Of a DNA stretch of 20,376 bases, positions 13,625 to 20,158 are shown one piece after another. Made by a program: the position numbers and the translations under genes. Every line of letters begins with the position of its first letter. The stretch's first letter is position 1. Location: IMG/VR virus record IMGVR_UViG_3300004463_000161, positions 1-20,376 of that record; one strand, 5' to 3'. Source of the stretch: a virus. The notes under the pieces are model-generated. The model ran no database searches. It worked only from the letters and a program-made list of their open reading frames with translations, and was not told where the DNA came from.

Positions 13625-14328
13625 TGGACGAAAAGGAAGCACGAAATAATGTGGCGCGATTGGTAGAGGTCAAGGATGGACCTTTGGGCGCAGCTTGGAC
13701 TTCTTATTATAGGTACAAGGATAGGGCTGAGCCGGGGACGCCGAAAGGATATGCATTGGTCGCCTTGAAGCGCGAGCTAAAGTACAGAGGATACGGTGAT
13801 GGATTGGATACCGAGTCTCTTTTCTTTGGTGCCGCAGCTAAGGCGAGAACAACGGAGTTTCAGGTGGACGTAGGATTGAAGGGTGACGGAGTAATAGGAC
13901 CGACAACAGCGCGTAGACTATTTAAGAAAAGAATTTGGGACGCAGCGCACACATCAAATGTGCCAGCGCTTATGTTGTGCAAGCAATTGAACTTGGAGTC
14001 TGGATTTGATCCGGCGGCAGTAGGTTATGTTGATCCAAGAGATAGAGGCTTGGCACAAATCAATTCCTATTGGCACCCTGAGATAGATGACGCAAAGGCT
14101 TTTGACCCTGCGTTCTCCATCCCATGGGCGGCAAACTATTTGAGTGAAAATATTAAGGCGTTAGGTGATACGGACGCCGGTCTTGCAGCACATAATGTAG
14201 GAAGATTCTATGCAAGACAGTGGCTTGATGCCAATAAGCCAGTATCAGGGTTATATACAGTCGAAGGAAAAGATTACGCGGCTATTATAACTAAGTACCT
14301 ACAACTGCTGAAAAGCAGGGATTGCTAA
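13624..14328 (+). CDS. Second lysin: peptidoglycan-binding domain plus lytic transglycosylase
   Basis: The 234-residue protein should cut the glycan strands between MurNAc and GlcNAc. A peptidoglycan-binding domain lies at about 46-102 (ALVALKRELKYRGYGDG, ARTTEFQVDVGLKGDGVIG). An SLT-type transglycosylase domain follows at about 112-230: the catalytic Glu is probably E125 in LNLESGFDP, with the usual RGLAQIN (141-147), AANYLSENIKAL and AAHNVG motifs. No signal peptide is seen. The gene starts inside the previous stop (TAATG), so both lysins are made together and attack different wall bonds. A virion-associated role in DNA entry is a less likely alternative, given the adjacent holin. Confidence 0.88.
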   Translation: MDEKEARNNVARLVEVKDGPLGAAWTSYYRYKDRAEPGTPKGYALVALKRELKYRGYGDGLDTESLFFGAAAKARTTEFQVDVGLKGDGVIGPTTARRLFKKRIWDAAHTSNVPALMLCKQLNLESGFDPAAVGYVDPRDRGLAQINSYWHPEIDDAKAFDPAFSIPWAANYLSENIKALGDTDAGLAAHNVGRFYARQWLDANKPVSGLYTVEGKDYAAIITKYLQLLKSRDC

Positions 14329-14342
14329 AGAAAGGAAACAGA

Positions 14343-14765
14343 ATGAAGAATTTGCTTAGAGAAGCTGGACGAGAGTTTCTTAAGGCATTCGGGGCGACGC
14401 TAGTTGTTGTTCTACCGGGTGTCCTTGTGGCAACAAATCTCGACCAGGCGTTCGCGCTTGGTGTAGCTGCTCTAATTTCTTGTTTCGCAGCAGGACTAAA
14501 GGCCGTTCAGGTTCTAGTGCCAGCCCTCACATTTGCGGGCTTTGTACCTCAGCCTGTAGCCGCTTGGCTTGATGCGTTTACGAGAACAGCAGTCGGAGCA
14601 TTCTTGGTATCAGTAATTGAGTTCCTCAACGAGCCTCAATATGATAACTGGAAGGCGCTTCTATTCGCAGCACTAACAGGTGCCGTGGCTGCTGGTGTTA
14701 GAGCACTTGAAGGGTTGTCAACTAAGGGTGAAGCTCCGTTTAGAAACGTTGGATTGGAGACTTAA
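14343..14765 (+). CDS. Holin-like multi-span membrane protein
   Basis: ATG 14343 is preferred because AAAGGAAA lies just before it; an upstream in-frame TTG at 14322 lacks that. The product has 140 residues with three or four hydrophobic segments (about 15-31, 36-60, 77-94 and 103-121), short loops, a basic N-terminus (KNLLREAGREFLK) and a charged C-terminus. This is the usual build of a phage holin, and it directly follows two lysin genes. Holins form membrane lesions that let lysins reach the wall. The family cannot be fixed from the sequence, but the role is well supported by context. Confidence 0.78.
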   Translation: MKNLLREAGREFLKAFGATLVVVLPGVLVATNLDQAFALGVAALISCFAAGLKAVQVLVPALTFAGFVPQPVAAWLDAFTRTAVGAFLVSVIEFLNEPQYDNWKALLFAALTGAVAAGVRALEGLSTKGEAPFRNVGLET

Positions 14766-14781
14766 TTAATTGGGGGTAAGA

Positions 14782-14991
14782 ATGTCATCTACTACCAAAA
14801 CAGATAAGAAGCAAGAAGAAGCAGAAAAACTATATAACTTCAAGTTCGATAACTTTACCAAGTTACTTGGACCTGATTGGCCTGTAGATGACATTCGTGC
14901 CCTCGCTGAATCAGAGATTTATGACGGGGAATTAAAAGATTTATTAGAGAATGGCTGTTCGAAAGAATTAGCCCTTAAAATCCTCCTCTAA
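14782..14991 (+). CDS. Small acidic protein of unknown function
   Basis: ATG 14782 follows GGGGGTAAG, a good binding site; TTG 14770 lies upstream of that site and is less likely. The 69-residue product has a charged N-terminus (TKTDKKQEEAEKLY) and a compact helical part with LLGPDWPVDDIRALAES and LLENGCSKELALKILL. I do not recognise it. It is the last gene before the transcriptional break, and its final codons and stop form the 5' arm of a GC-rich hairpin, so its mRNA end is structured. Confidence 0.65.
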   Translation: MSSTTKTDKKQEEAEKLYNFKFDNFTKLLGPDWPVDDIRALAESEIYDGELKDLLENGCSKELALKILL

Positions 14992-14998
14992 GAGGAGG
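14982..14998 (+). repeat. Perfect GC-rich hairpin at the stop codon
   Basis: CCTCCTCT (14982-14989) and AGAGGAGG (14991-14998) are exact complements, folding as a 7-bp stem with a TAA loop that is the stop codon itself. No T-run follows, so it is not an intrinsic terminator. The 3' arm is a perfect Shine-Dalgarno sequence hidden in the stem. Confidence 0.65.
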
Positions 14999-15006
14999 TT
15001 GGTAGA

Positions 15007-15056
15007 AGCAAAATGGTATCCGTCCCCACCGTTTTGCTCCCTTTCTGATGGGACGG
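15007..15056 (+). ncRNA. Candidate H-type RNA pseudoknot
   Basis: Stem 1 pairs 15007-15017 with 15028-15038 (11 pairs, one of them T-G). Its 10-base loop holds CCGTCCC (15020-15026), exactly complementary to GGGACGG (15050-15056), giving a 7-bp stem 2. Connecting loops are 2, 1 and 11 bases, which suits a classical H-type pseudoknot. The GGGACGG strand is also needed by the downstream terminator, so the two folds exclude each other. It resembles an attenuator or riboswitch layout, but no known riboswitch class was recognised. It could also be a stable small RNA. Confidence 0.45.
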
Positions 15057-15089
15057 GTCGTTACGGTGTGTCGGCCCGTCCCTCTTTTA
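15050..15089 (+). terminator. Intrinsic terminator
   Basis: GGGACGGGTCG (15050-15060) pairs with CGGCCCGTCCC (15072-15082), an 11-bp stem with one T-G pair and an 11-base loop, followed by TCTTTTA. It ends the late/lysis transcript before the next promoter. Confidence 0.8.
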
Positions 15090-15104
15090 TGCTACAATAT
15101 GGGC
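15090..15104 (+). promoter_or_regulatory. Extended -10 promoter driving a leaderless mRNA
   Basis: TGCTACAAT (15090-15098) is an extended -10 with one mismatch to TATAAT. Six bases follow and then ATG 15105, exactly where transcription should begin. This spacing is the known signature of leaderless genes in actinobacteria. No -35 match is seen, which an extended -10 can tolerate. Confidence 0.6.
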
Positions 15105-15674
15105 ATGGACAGTAACAGTACAGCTACCATCTTGCCCATACATACGTTCACAGGCAAGAAATTTTACCCACTTGATCCTAAAGTGGAAGACATTTCCATC
15201 ATAGACATAGCTCACGGGCTATCAAATGTATGTAGATATGGTGGACAATGTAAGGAATTTTATAGCGTTGCACAGCACTCAGTTTTGTGTGCCATTGAAG
15301 CCCCATATGAATATAAGAAGTGGGCGCTTCTTCATGATGCTAGTGAGGCATACATCGGAGATATTGTTCACCCCCTTAAGGTGACAGAAGAATACGATGC
15401 TTACAGAGTAGCCGAGGAAATATTGATGAAGGCTATCTGTGAGCGTTTTGATCTGCCCACAGAAATGCCAGAAGAGGTTCATGAGATTGACCTATTGATT
15501 AGACACACAGAAATGAGAGACTTTGGCTCTGTGTCTGAAGAGTTCTGGAAGGACGAGCCAATGATGGAGTATACTATTAAGCCTCTGGAACCTAAAGAGT
15601 CAAAAATTTTATTTTTGAAGGAGTTCTCTAGGTTATTCGGATATGGTACAGATGCGTGGAGATATTTTGAATGA
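15105..15674 (+). CDS. HD-domain nucleotide hydrolase (YfbR-like)
   Basis: From ATG 15105 the protein has 189 residues. It is an HD-superfamily phosphohydrolase: IIDIAHGLSNVCRYGG, FYSVAQHSVL and LLHDASEAYIGDI give the metal-binding His/Asp set, and IDLLIRHTEMRD near the C-terminus supplies the late Asp. Related phage and bacterial proteins are 5'-deoxynucleotidases, so a role in shaping the dNTP pool is likely, in keeping with the thymidine kinase encoded in the same operon. ATG 15105 sits at the predicted transcription start, so translation would be leaderless. ATG 15048 and 15099 are in frame, but they lie in the terminator or at the promoter. The stop overlaps the next gene as ATGA. Confidence 0.82.
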   Translation: MDSNSTATILPIHTFTGKKFYPLDPKVEDISIIDIAHGLSNVCRYGGQCKEFYSVAQHSVLCAIEAPYEYKKWALLHDASEAYIGDIVHPLKVTEEYDAYRVAEEILMKAICERFDLPTEMPEEVHEIDLLIRHTEMRDFGSVSEEFWKDEPMMEYTIKPLEPKESKILFLKEFSRLFGYGTDAWRYFE

Positions 15675-16465
15675 AGCTAGCTGTCTTTACTCCGACATAT
15701 AGACCAGGCGGACTTGATGTTCTAGAGGCATCACTAATGCGTCAGACATTCAGGGATTTTGTCTGGGTTGTAAGCGACCAAAGATTTCTTGAGCGCAAGG
15801 AAACATGGGCGCAAATTCTACAACGAATAGATTTTCCAGCCGTCTTTGTTAACCGAGGGATTGTGGACGGAAACAAAAGAAATCTATGCGCCATGTATAA
15901 TGCTGCTGCTGAGTATGTGGTGGACGACGGATTTGAAATGCTTATCTCTTTGCAGGATTATATTTATGTTCCAGAAGATGGATTAGAAAAATTTATTTCT
16001 GTGCATGAGCAGTATCCAAACGATTTGTTGACAGGGGTCACACATATATCGCGCGATCCCTTTCCTACCAAGGTGGTTGATCCAGACGGAGACTATACAA
16101 TTTTTGAGAAGCCATACACAGACAAGCCTAATCATTTTTCTTGGCAAGATATTAGGGTGACAGAACTTTATGTTGTCGGACCTGATGTTCTTCCCGTAGA
16201 GACAGGACATTGGGAAGCTAATTGGGCTGCTGTTCCTTCTAGCATATTAAAACAGGGAGTAAGATGGGACGAAGAATATGATAGAGGGATCGCCTATGAG
16301 AATATGGACTTTGCGCAGAGAGCAAGAGAGCAGACAGGAGCTAAGGTTATGCTGGACAAAACAAATGTAGCAATCTCTCTGCCGCATAAAGATTATTTTG
16401 AAGGTGAAAGAGAGGAGATAATGGAATTCTCCAACAGAGAATACTATGAATCAAAATGGCATTAA
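15671..16465 (+). CDS. GT2-like glycosyltransferase
   Basis: A 264-residue protein has the GT-A opening KLAVFTPTYRPGGLDVLEAS and QTFRDFVWVVSDQ, then NKRNLCAMYNAAAEYV, and LISLQDYIYVPEDGLEKF where the usual D-x-D is replaced by LQDY (D96). The second half has a W/E-rich acceptor region (TGHWEANWAAVPSSIL) and YENMDFAQRAREQTGAKV, typical of GT2 enzymes after the catalytic centre. It probably uses a nucleotide sugar to extend a glycan; sugar and acceptor are unknown. The missing canonical D-x-D leaves some doubt about activity or metal use. ATGA overlap with the HD hydrolase shows it is in the same operon. Confidence 0.75.
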   Translation: MKLAVFTPTYRPGGLDVLEASLMRQTFRDFVWVVSDQRFLERKETWAQILQRIDFPAVFVNRGIVDGNKRNLCAMYNAAAEYVVDDGFEMLISLQDYIYVPEDGLEKFISVHEQYPNDLLTGVTHISRDPFPTKVVDPDGDYTIFEKPYTDKPNHFSWQDIRVTELYVVGPDVLPVETGHWEANWAAVPSSILKQGVRWDEEYDRGIAYENMDFAQRAREQTGAKVMLDKTNVAISLPHKDYFEGEREEIMEFSNREYYESKWH

Positions 16466-16641
16466 AAAAAAGAAAATGTACCTCAAAAATATATAAAAAA
16501 GATAAAGAAATTACCGAGTGCGGGACAGAACTATTAATTCTCAAGCCAACAAGCGGGACTGATCCTGCATGGATATGTCCTGACTGTGATGGACTTGAAC
16601 ACCTTCCTAAATCAACAAGGGAAAGAATCTTTGAGCAATAA
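16456..16641 (+). CDS. Zinc-ribbon microprotein
   Basis: A 61-residue basic protein overlaps the end of the glycosyltransferase gene by 10 bases. Cys8, Cys22, Cys41 and Cys44 (KC...EC...CPDC) form a probable single zinc ribbon. The product begins ALKKRKCTSKIYKK and ends TRERIFEQ. Nucleic-acid binding or protein-protein contact are both possible, and nothing in the sequence decides. The ribosome binding site is weak, so translation is probably coupled. An A8 run lies near its start. Confidence 0.65.
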   Translation: MALKKRKCTSKIYKKDKEITECGTELLILKPTSGTDPAWICPDCDGLEHLPKSTRERIFEQ

Positions 16642-16991
16642 TGGAACCAATTGAGGCATATTATAAAATCAGAGAGGCGTGTTTGCGACGACCAGAATTA
16701 AGATTTAAGGGAGGAGAAAATCCTATTGTAGGTGGAGATTATGATATGGGTTTACCGCCGTATAAAGGATTCTGTCACGTAGCTACTCAAGTATTTTGTT
16801 ACTTGGTTCCATACGCAAAAACTTTTTCTAAAAGTGGACATTATTTTGCAAAGATTGAAGACAAAATTTGGGACTTAACCGCAGAACAATTTGATTATTT
16901 ATTTCCTTATAAAGAAGCGGATAGAGTTACTCTAGGAAAAGGAAAGCTGACTAAGAGAGCACAACTTTTGTTGGAGGAAGTGAATGGGTAA
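16641..16991 (+). CDS. Candidate Cys-His-Asp hydrolase, papain/transglutaminase-like
   Basis: The 116-residue protein has three ordered, conserved-looking motifs: KGFCHVATQVFCYL (Cys45 at a helix start), SGHYFAKIEDKIWDLTAEQF with His67, and Asp78 in IWDLTAEQF. This order (Cys at a helix start, His before a strand, then Asp) fits a minimal papain-like fold. Similar short proteins with a G-H/C-C motif and a final D-x-TA-x-QF occur in other phages without a known function. Activity (peptidase, amidase, transferase) is unknown. It starts on the last base of the preceding stop and overlaps the next gene by 8 bases, inside the glycan cluster. Confidence 0.6.
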   Translation: MEPIEAYYKIREACLRRPELRFKGGENPIVGGDYDMGLPPYKGFCHVATQVFCYLVPYAKTFSKSGHYFAKIEDKIWDLTAEQFDYLFPYKEADRVTLGKGKLTKRAQLLLEEVNG

Positions 16992-17748
16992 TAAAGTTGC
17001 AGCCCTAACTGTGGCATTTAACGAACCAAGACTGATCGGACCTTGTGTGCGCCAGTTTAAAAAGCCATACCTTGAAGAAGATATCTTTCATATGGTTCTT
17101 ATTTCAGAGAAGCCTTGGCGCGGCACAGTCCCTTATGATGATGGAGAAACATTTAGGGCGGCAATGCAGGCCGACTATATTGAATTAAAATATTGGCCCA
17201 ATCAAGCTGAACAATTTAATTATGGATTAAATATGTTGCACAAAGAAGGATATGAGTGGGCGATAATTTGTGACGCTGATGAATATTATACGCCGCTAGG
17301 AATTAAAGTTCTTCTTGAAGATATAGAATCAGACATTACAGGACAACTACGCGCTCCGTACATGGAAGTTTATTGGAAGATGCCTATCTTTAGAATCTCT
17401 AATAGACAGACAGACAATCCTGTTGTGGCAATTAGAACCGACCAAAATTTTTCTAATAAAAGAACGCCTAGCTTATCAGAATATGGTTCAACAATAGCAA
17501 TGCTATCTCATTTTTCATATGTGCGAAATGATAAGGAAATGTTAAAGAAAATTGAAAGTTTCGAACACTCAGATGAGTTCGATAGAAACGCTTGGTACAA
17601 TAATGTTTGGAAGAAATGGATTCCAAGCATGAAGAATCTTCATCCAGTTGTCCCAGAAATATTTCAAATGGCTTCTTATAGACCAGCCCCAAGACCTATA
17701 ATTAAAAACTTTTATCATAAGAAAGAAGTAACATGGGGCTTGAATTAA
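16984..17748 (+). CDS. GT2-like glycosyltransferase with D-A-D-E motif
   Basis: A 254-residue protein opens with KVAALTVAFNEPRLIGPCV, the usual first strand and helix of a GT-A fold. EWAIICDADEYYTP provides D97-A-D99-E, the probable metal and nucleotide-sugar site. The AEQFNYGLNMLHKEGYEW segment before it matches the helix that precedes the D-x-D in GT2 enzymes. The C-terminal half is aromatic and charged and probably binds the acceptor. ATG 16984 overlaps the previous gene by 8 bases, and the last 16 bases overlap the next gene. The likely role is one step of glycan assembly, together with the neighbouring transferases and methyltransferases. Confidence 0.78.
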   Translation: MGNKVAALTVAFNEPRLIGPCVRQFKKPYLEEDIFHMVLISEKPWRGTVPYDDGETFRAAMQADYIELKYWPNQAEQFNYGLNMLHKEGYEWAIICDADEYYTPLGIKVLLEDIESDITGQLRAPYMEVYWKMPIFRISNRQTDNPVVAIRTDQNFSNKRTPSLSEYGSTIAMLSHFSYVRNDKEMLKKIESFEHSDEFDRNAWYNNVWKKWIPSMKNLHPVVPEIFQMASYRPAPRPIIKNFYHKKEVTWGLN

Positions 17749-18407
17749 ATAAAAAATATAATAGAAAATTAAAAACATATTTTTTTCTGCGTGACAACGA
17801 GTGGGACGAAATAGCATACGAAGATGCGTTTAAACATCAGTATCATCTTCCCAAATTAAAAAAAGAACCCGATAGCGTGCTTGATCTTGGATCAAATATA
17901 GGTCTGACTATGGCTCACTATAGATATCTGTGGCCAGCAGCAAAAATTCAAGGATATGAAATCGACCCGGAAAATATTTATCTATCTAAGTTAAATGCAT
18001 ACGGAGAAATAGTTAACAGAAGAGCCGTTACAACAATAAAATATCCAGCATATAAGGCTAAGGGAAGTCCTCAAGCATACAAGGCAGAAAATCATTTTCT
18101 GTTGCGAGGAGAATTTGAAAGAATTATTGGGGTGACACTTGACCAGGCTCTAAATGGAATGAATACAAGAGACGGATGTGTTGATTTTGTTAAGATGGAT
18201 ATCGAGGGTGAAGAATATAAAACCTTACAATCTCATGGAGCATGGAGCAATAGAATAAGAAATCTTCTAGTGGAATGCCATGGGGAAGATGAAGACGACA
18301 CAGAAGAAAAAACAGAAGAGATTGAAGGATTCCTAGAAGAACAAGGATTTCAGGTGGAAAAACACGAACCGCATTGGAGTGCGCTATACGCATGGAAGAA
18401 AATATAA
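17733..18407 (+). CDS. FkbM-family SAM methyltransferase
   Basis: The 224-residue protein has a SAM-binding motif SVLDLGSNIGLTMAHYRY (D51 onward), an acidic loop with GYEIDPENIYLSKLNAYG (E76), and the family hallmark VDFVKMDIEGEEYKTL (D156-I-E-G). FkbM-type enzymes typically O-methylate sugars or related hydroxyl groups, so this one is likely to cap a glycan made by the adjacent transferases. The segment from about residue 185 is very acidic (GEDEDDTEEKTEEIEGFLEE). The start overlaps the upstream gene by 16 bases. The overlap with the downstream gene is also 16 bases. Confidence 0.85.
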   Translation: MGLELNKKYNRKLKTYFFLRDNEWDEIAYEDAFKHQYHLPKLKKEPDSVLDLGSNIGLTMAHYRYLWPAAKIQGYEIDPENIYLSKLNAYGEIVNRRAVTTIKYPAYKAKGSPQAYKAENHFLLRGEFERIIGVTLDQALNGMNTRDGCVDFVKMDIEGEEYKTLQSHGAWSNRIRNLLVECHGEDEDDTEEKTEEIEGFLEEQGFQVEKHEPHWSALYAWKKI

Positions 18408-18961
18408 GAGAATACTACGCAACAGAGCCAGTTCCTATCACACAATATAAGCAGGAATTCACCGAGCTATTAAAACTATTTAGGCTGATAGAACCACACC
18501 ATATTCTTGAGCTAGGAACTCACTATGGAGGAACACTATACCAATGGCTAACTCACGCCAAACACGGCGATAGAGTGGTGGCTGTTGACGATTATCACAT
18601 AAATGATTCAAAGTATGAACTATGGACGCGGGGACAGGTCGAATTAAATGTTATCAAAGGAAAAACACAAGATCAAAATGTCATTAACGCCGCAAGAAAT
18701 TTCGGGCCATATGATTTCATCTTCATTGATGCTGATCATTCTTATCAAATGGCTAAGCACGATTGGGAGAACTATGGTGCAATGACAAATCCTAACACGA
18801 ATTCACTAGTTGTGTTTCACGACATTCTTCCTTATAAAAATACAGAAGTTGATCGTCTTTGGGAAGAAATAAAAAATGACTACACGTATTGGGAATTTAT
18901 TGAGGATAAAAATCAAGCTGGCTGCGGAATAGGAGTGCTTCTAATTGAGCGATCAGTGTGA
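18392..18961 (+). CDS. Class I SAM methyltransferase (CmcI / Methyltransf_24-like)
   Basis: From ATG 18392 the protein has 189 residues; TTG 18374 is an alternative. Motifs are HHILELGTHYGGTLYQWL (SAM motif I, E40), RVVAVDDYH (acidic loop), YDFIFIDADHSYQMAKHDW (D113-A-D-H, probable metal or catalytic residues) and SLVVFHDILPY. These are the marks of the group that includes rhamnosyl and macrocin-type O-methyltransferases, so a sugar or small-molecule O-methylation is likely. Together with the FkbM enzyme next to it, it implies at least two methylation steps. Confidence 0.82.
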   Translation: MEENIREYYATEPVPITQYKQEFTELLKLFRLIEPHHILELGTHYGGTLYQWLTHAKHGDRVVAVDDYHINDSKYELWTRGQVELNVIKGKTQDQNVINAARNFGPYDFIFIDADHSYQMAKHDWENYGAMTNPNTNSLVVFHDILPYKNTEVDRLWEEIKNDYTYWEFIEDKNQAGCGIGVLLIERSV

Positions 18962-19130
18962 GCACGATTGGAGAATTAATCCTCGCAAGATAGCTGGTGG
19001 TCCAAATGTTGCAATAATGTGTGCAAAGTGTGAAGAAGAAAAAATTGTTCCATTTCATTTCGAAAAAAAGAAAAAGAAAAAGGATGACCCAAGAACATGG
19101 AAGAAATATACTGGTGAGGTAAATGAGTAG
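18945..19130 (+). CDS. Zinc-ribbon microprotein, TTG start
   Basis: The 61-residue product starts at TTG 18945, with AGGAG nine bases upstream, inside the end of the methyltransferase gene (17-base overlap). Cys5, His7, Cys26 and Cys29 (CEHDW...MCAKC) form a probable zinc site. A poly-Lys stretch (KKKKKKDD) follows, encoded by an A/G tract at 19062-19082 that could favour polymerase or ribosome slippage. Its stop overlaps the thymidine kinase start by 8 bases. Function unknown; the basic tail would suit nucleic-acid contact. Confidence 0.65.
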   Translation: MSDQCEHDWRINPRKIAGGPNVAIMCAKCEEEKIVPFHFEKKKKKKDDPRTWKKYTGEVNE

Positions 19131-19695
19131 ACTTGAAGTAATAACTGGACCAATGTTCTCTGGCAAGACAGAGGAATTGCTGCGTCGTTTGAATCGAGAA
19201 ATGATCGCAGGAAAAGTCATAAGGTTGTTTAGACCAGAAATTGACACCAGATATGAAAAAGGTTATGTTATTTCTCATAATGGTGGAAAACTTCCGGCAG
19301 AGGAAGTTCCAGATGCATTTGAGATATGGGATAGATCAATAAGAAGTTCGCAAGCCTCTGTAGTGGGAATTGATGAGGCACAATTTTTCAACAATAACGA
19401 TTTAGAATATTTTGTCGGAGAGTTATTAAGAAAAGAAAATAATTTTAAAGTTATTGTCTCTGGACTTGACAAGGATTTTGCCCTGCAAGACTTTGGCGCA
19501 ATACCTCGCTTAATGGTTCTTGCTGATCGTTTAGATAAATTAAATGCTGTGTGCAATAAATGTGGTGCGGATGATGCCTCATTTACGCAGCGACTTGTTG
19601 ATGGAAAACCAGCCGCATTTGACGGCCCAACAATTTTAGTAGGAGGGACGGAAACTTATGAAGCTCGTTGTAGAGGATGTTTCGAAATTGGGTAG
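19123..19695 (+). CDS. tdk: Thymidine kinase (TK1 type)
   Basis: The 190-residue enzyme phosphorylates thymidine to dTMP with ATP, feeding phage DNA synthesis. It has a P-loop GPMFSGKT (9-16), the catalytic Glu in DEAQFF (E85), a lasso-region segment with VSGLDKDFALQDFGAIP, two zinc cysteine pairs (C144/C147 in CNKC and C183/C186 in CRGC) and the typical C-terminal VGGTETYEARCRGCF. Length is normal for bacterial TK1 enzymes and all key residues are present, so it is probably active. It overlaps the small zinc-ribbon gene upstream by 8 bases and the next gene by 38 bases. Confidence 0.95.
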   Translation: MSRLEVITGPMFSGKTEELLRRLNREMIAGKVIRLFRPEIDTRYEKGYVISHNGGKLPAEEVPDAFEIWDRSIRSSQASVVGIDEAQFFNNNDLEYFVGELLRKENNFKVIVSGLDKDFALQDFGAIPRLMVLADRLDKLNAVCNKCGADDASFTQRLVDGKPAAFDGPTILVGGTETYEARCRGCFEIG

Positions 19696-20158
19696 TTTTT
19701 CAATTCCAAAGAATTTTAATCCAGAATTAATAATTGATTTTGGTTTGAGAACTTTGTATTCCACGCTGGAATACGCTACACAATTTCCTGAGGCACAAAT
19801 TTTGTCATATACAAGAAACATGCCAAATTTTCTGCTTGATAAAAGTCGATTAGCTTATCATGATAATGTTGAATTAAGAGTTTTCTCAGGACAGGATAGC
19901 TTGGATGACATGATTTATGAGATTATTCCATTCGAACGCCAAATAGACTTTATTAAGTTAGATTTAGCCGGATATGAAAAAAATATAATAAAATCTGGCG
20001 GACGATGGGCGAATAACACAAAATTTATCAAAGCAAGACTCACTGATTATGATTACAAGGAGGCAAAAGCCGATCTTATTAAGCTAGGATTCTATAGTGC
20101 AGCTATGCACGACGGATATAGTTTTTATGTTATCGGAGAATCTATTGACTACTATTAG
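19658..20158 (+). CDS. FkbM-like protein, probably lacking methyltransferase activity
   Basis: A 166-residue protein with GGAGG about eleven bases before ATG 19658. Its layout follows the FkbM fold: LIIDFGLRTLYSTLEYATQF in place of the SAM-binding strand and helix, ILSYTRNMPNF where the acidic loop should be, QIDFIKLDLAGYEKNIIKSG in place of the D-I-E-G hallmark, and a late AKADLIKLGFYSA helix. The glycine-rich D-x-G-x-N-x-G is replaced by DFGLRTL, the acidic ribose-binding residue is absent, and DIEG is DLAG. It may have become a scaffold or partner protein. The open frame is intact, so it is kept as a gene rather than a pseudogene. Confidence 0.6.
   Translation: MKLVVEDVSKLGSFSIPKNFNPELIIDFGLRTLYSTLEYATQFPEAQILSYTRNMPNFLLDKSRLAYHDNVELRVFSGQDSLDDMIYEIIPFERQIDFIKLDLAGYEKNIIKSGGRWANNTKFIKARLTDYDYKEAKADLIKLGFYSAAMHDGYSFYVIGESIDYY

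Noticed and set aside
15048-15104. Upstream ATG codons (15048, 15099) as starts of the HD hydrolase
   Set aside because: The first lies in the terminator stem and the second within the promoter region. The extended -10 box points to ATG 15105, and the added residues do not resemble the family.
16072-16115. EF-hand-like DPDGDYTIFEKP in the GT2-like enzyme
   Set aside because: Position 6 is Tyr instead of Gly and position 12 is Pro, so it does not fit a calcium loop.
19062-19082. A/G tract in the zinc-ribbon gene as a programmed frameshift site
   Set aside because: The normal frame gives a sensible protein and no longer product in another frame is evident, so there is no need for a frameshift.
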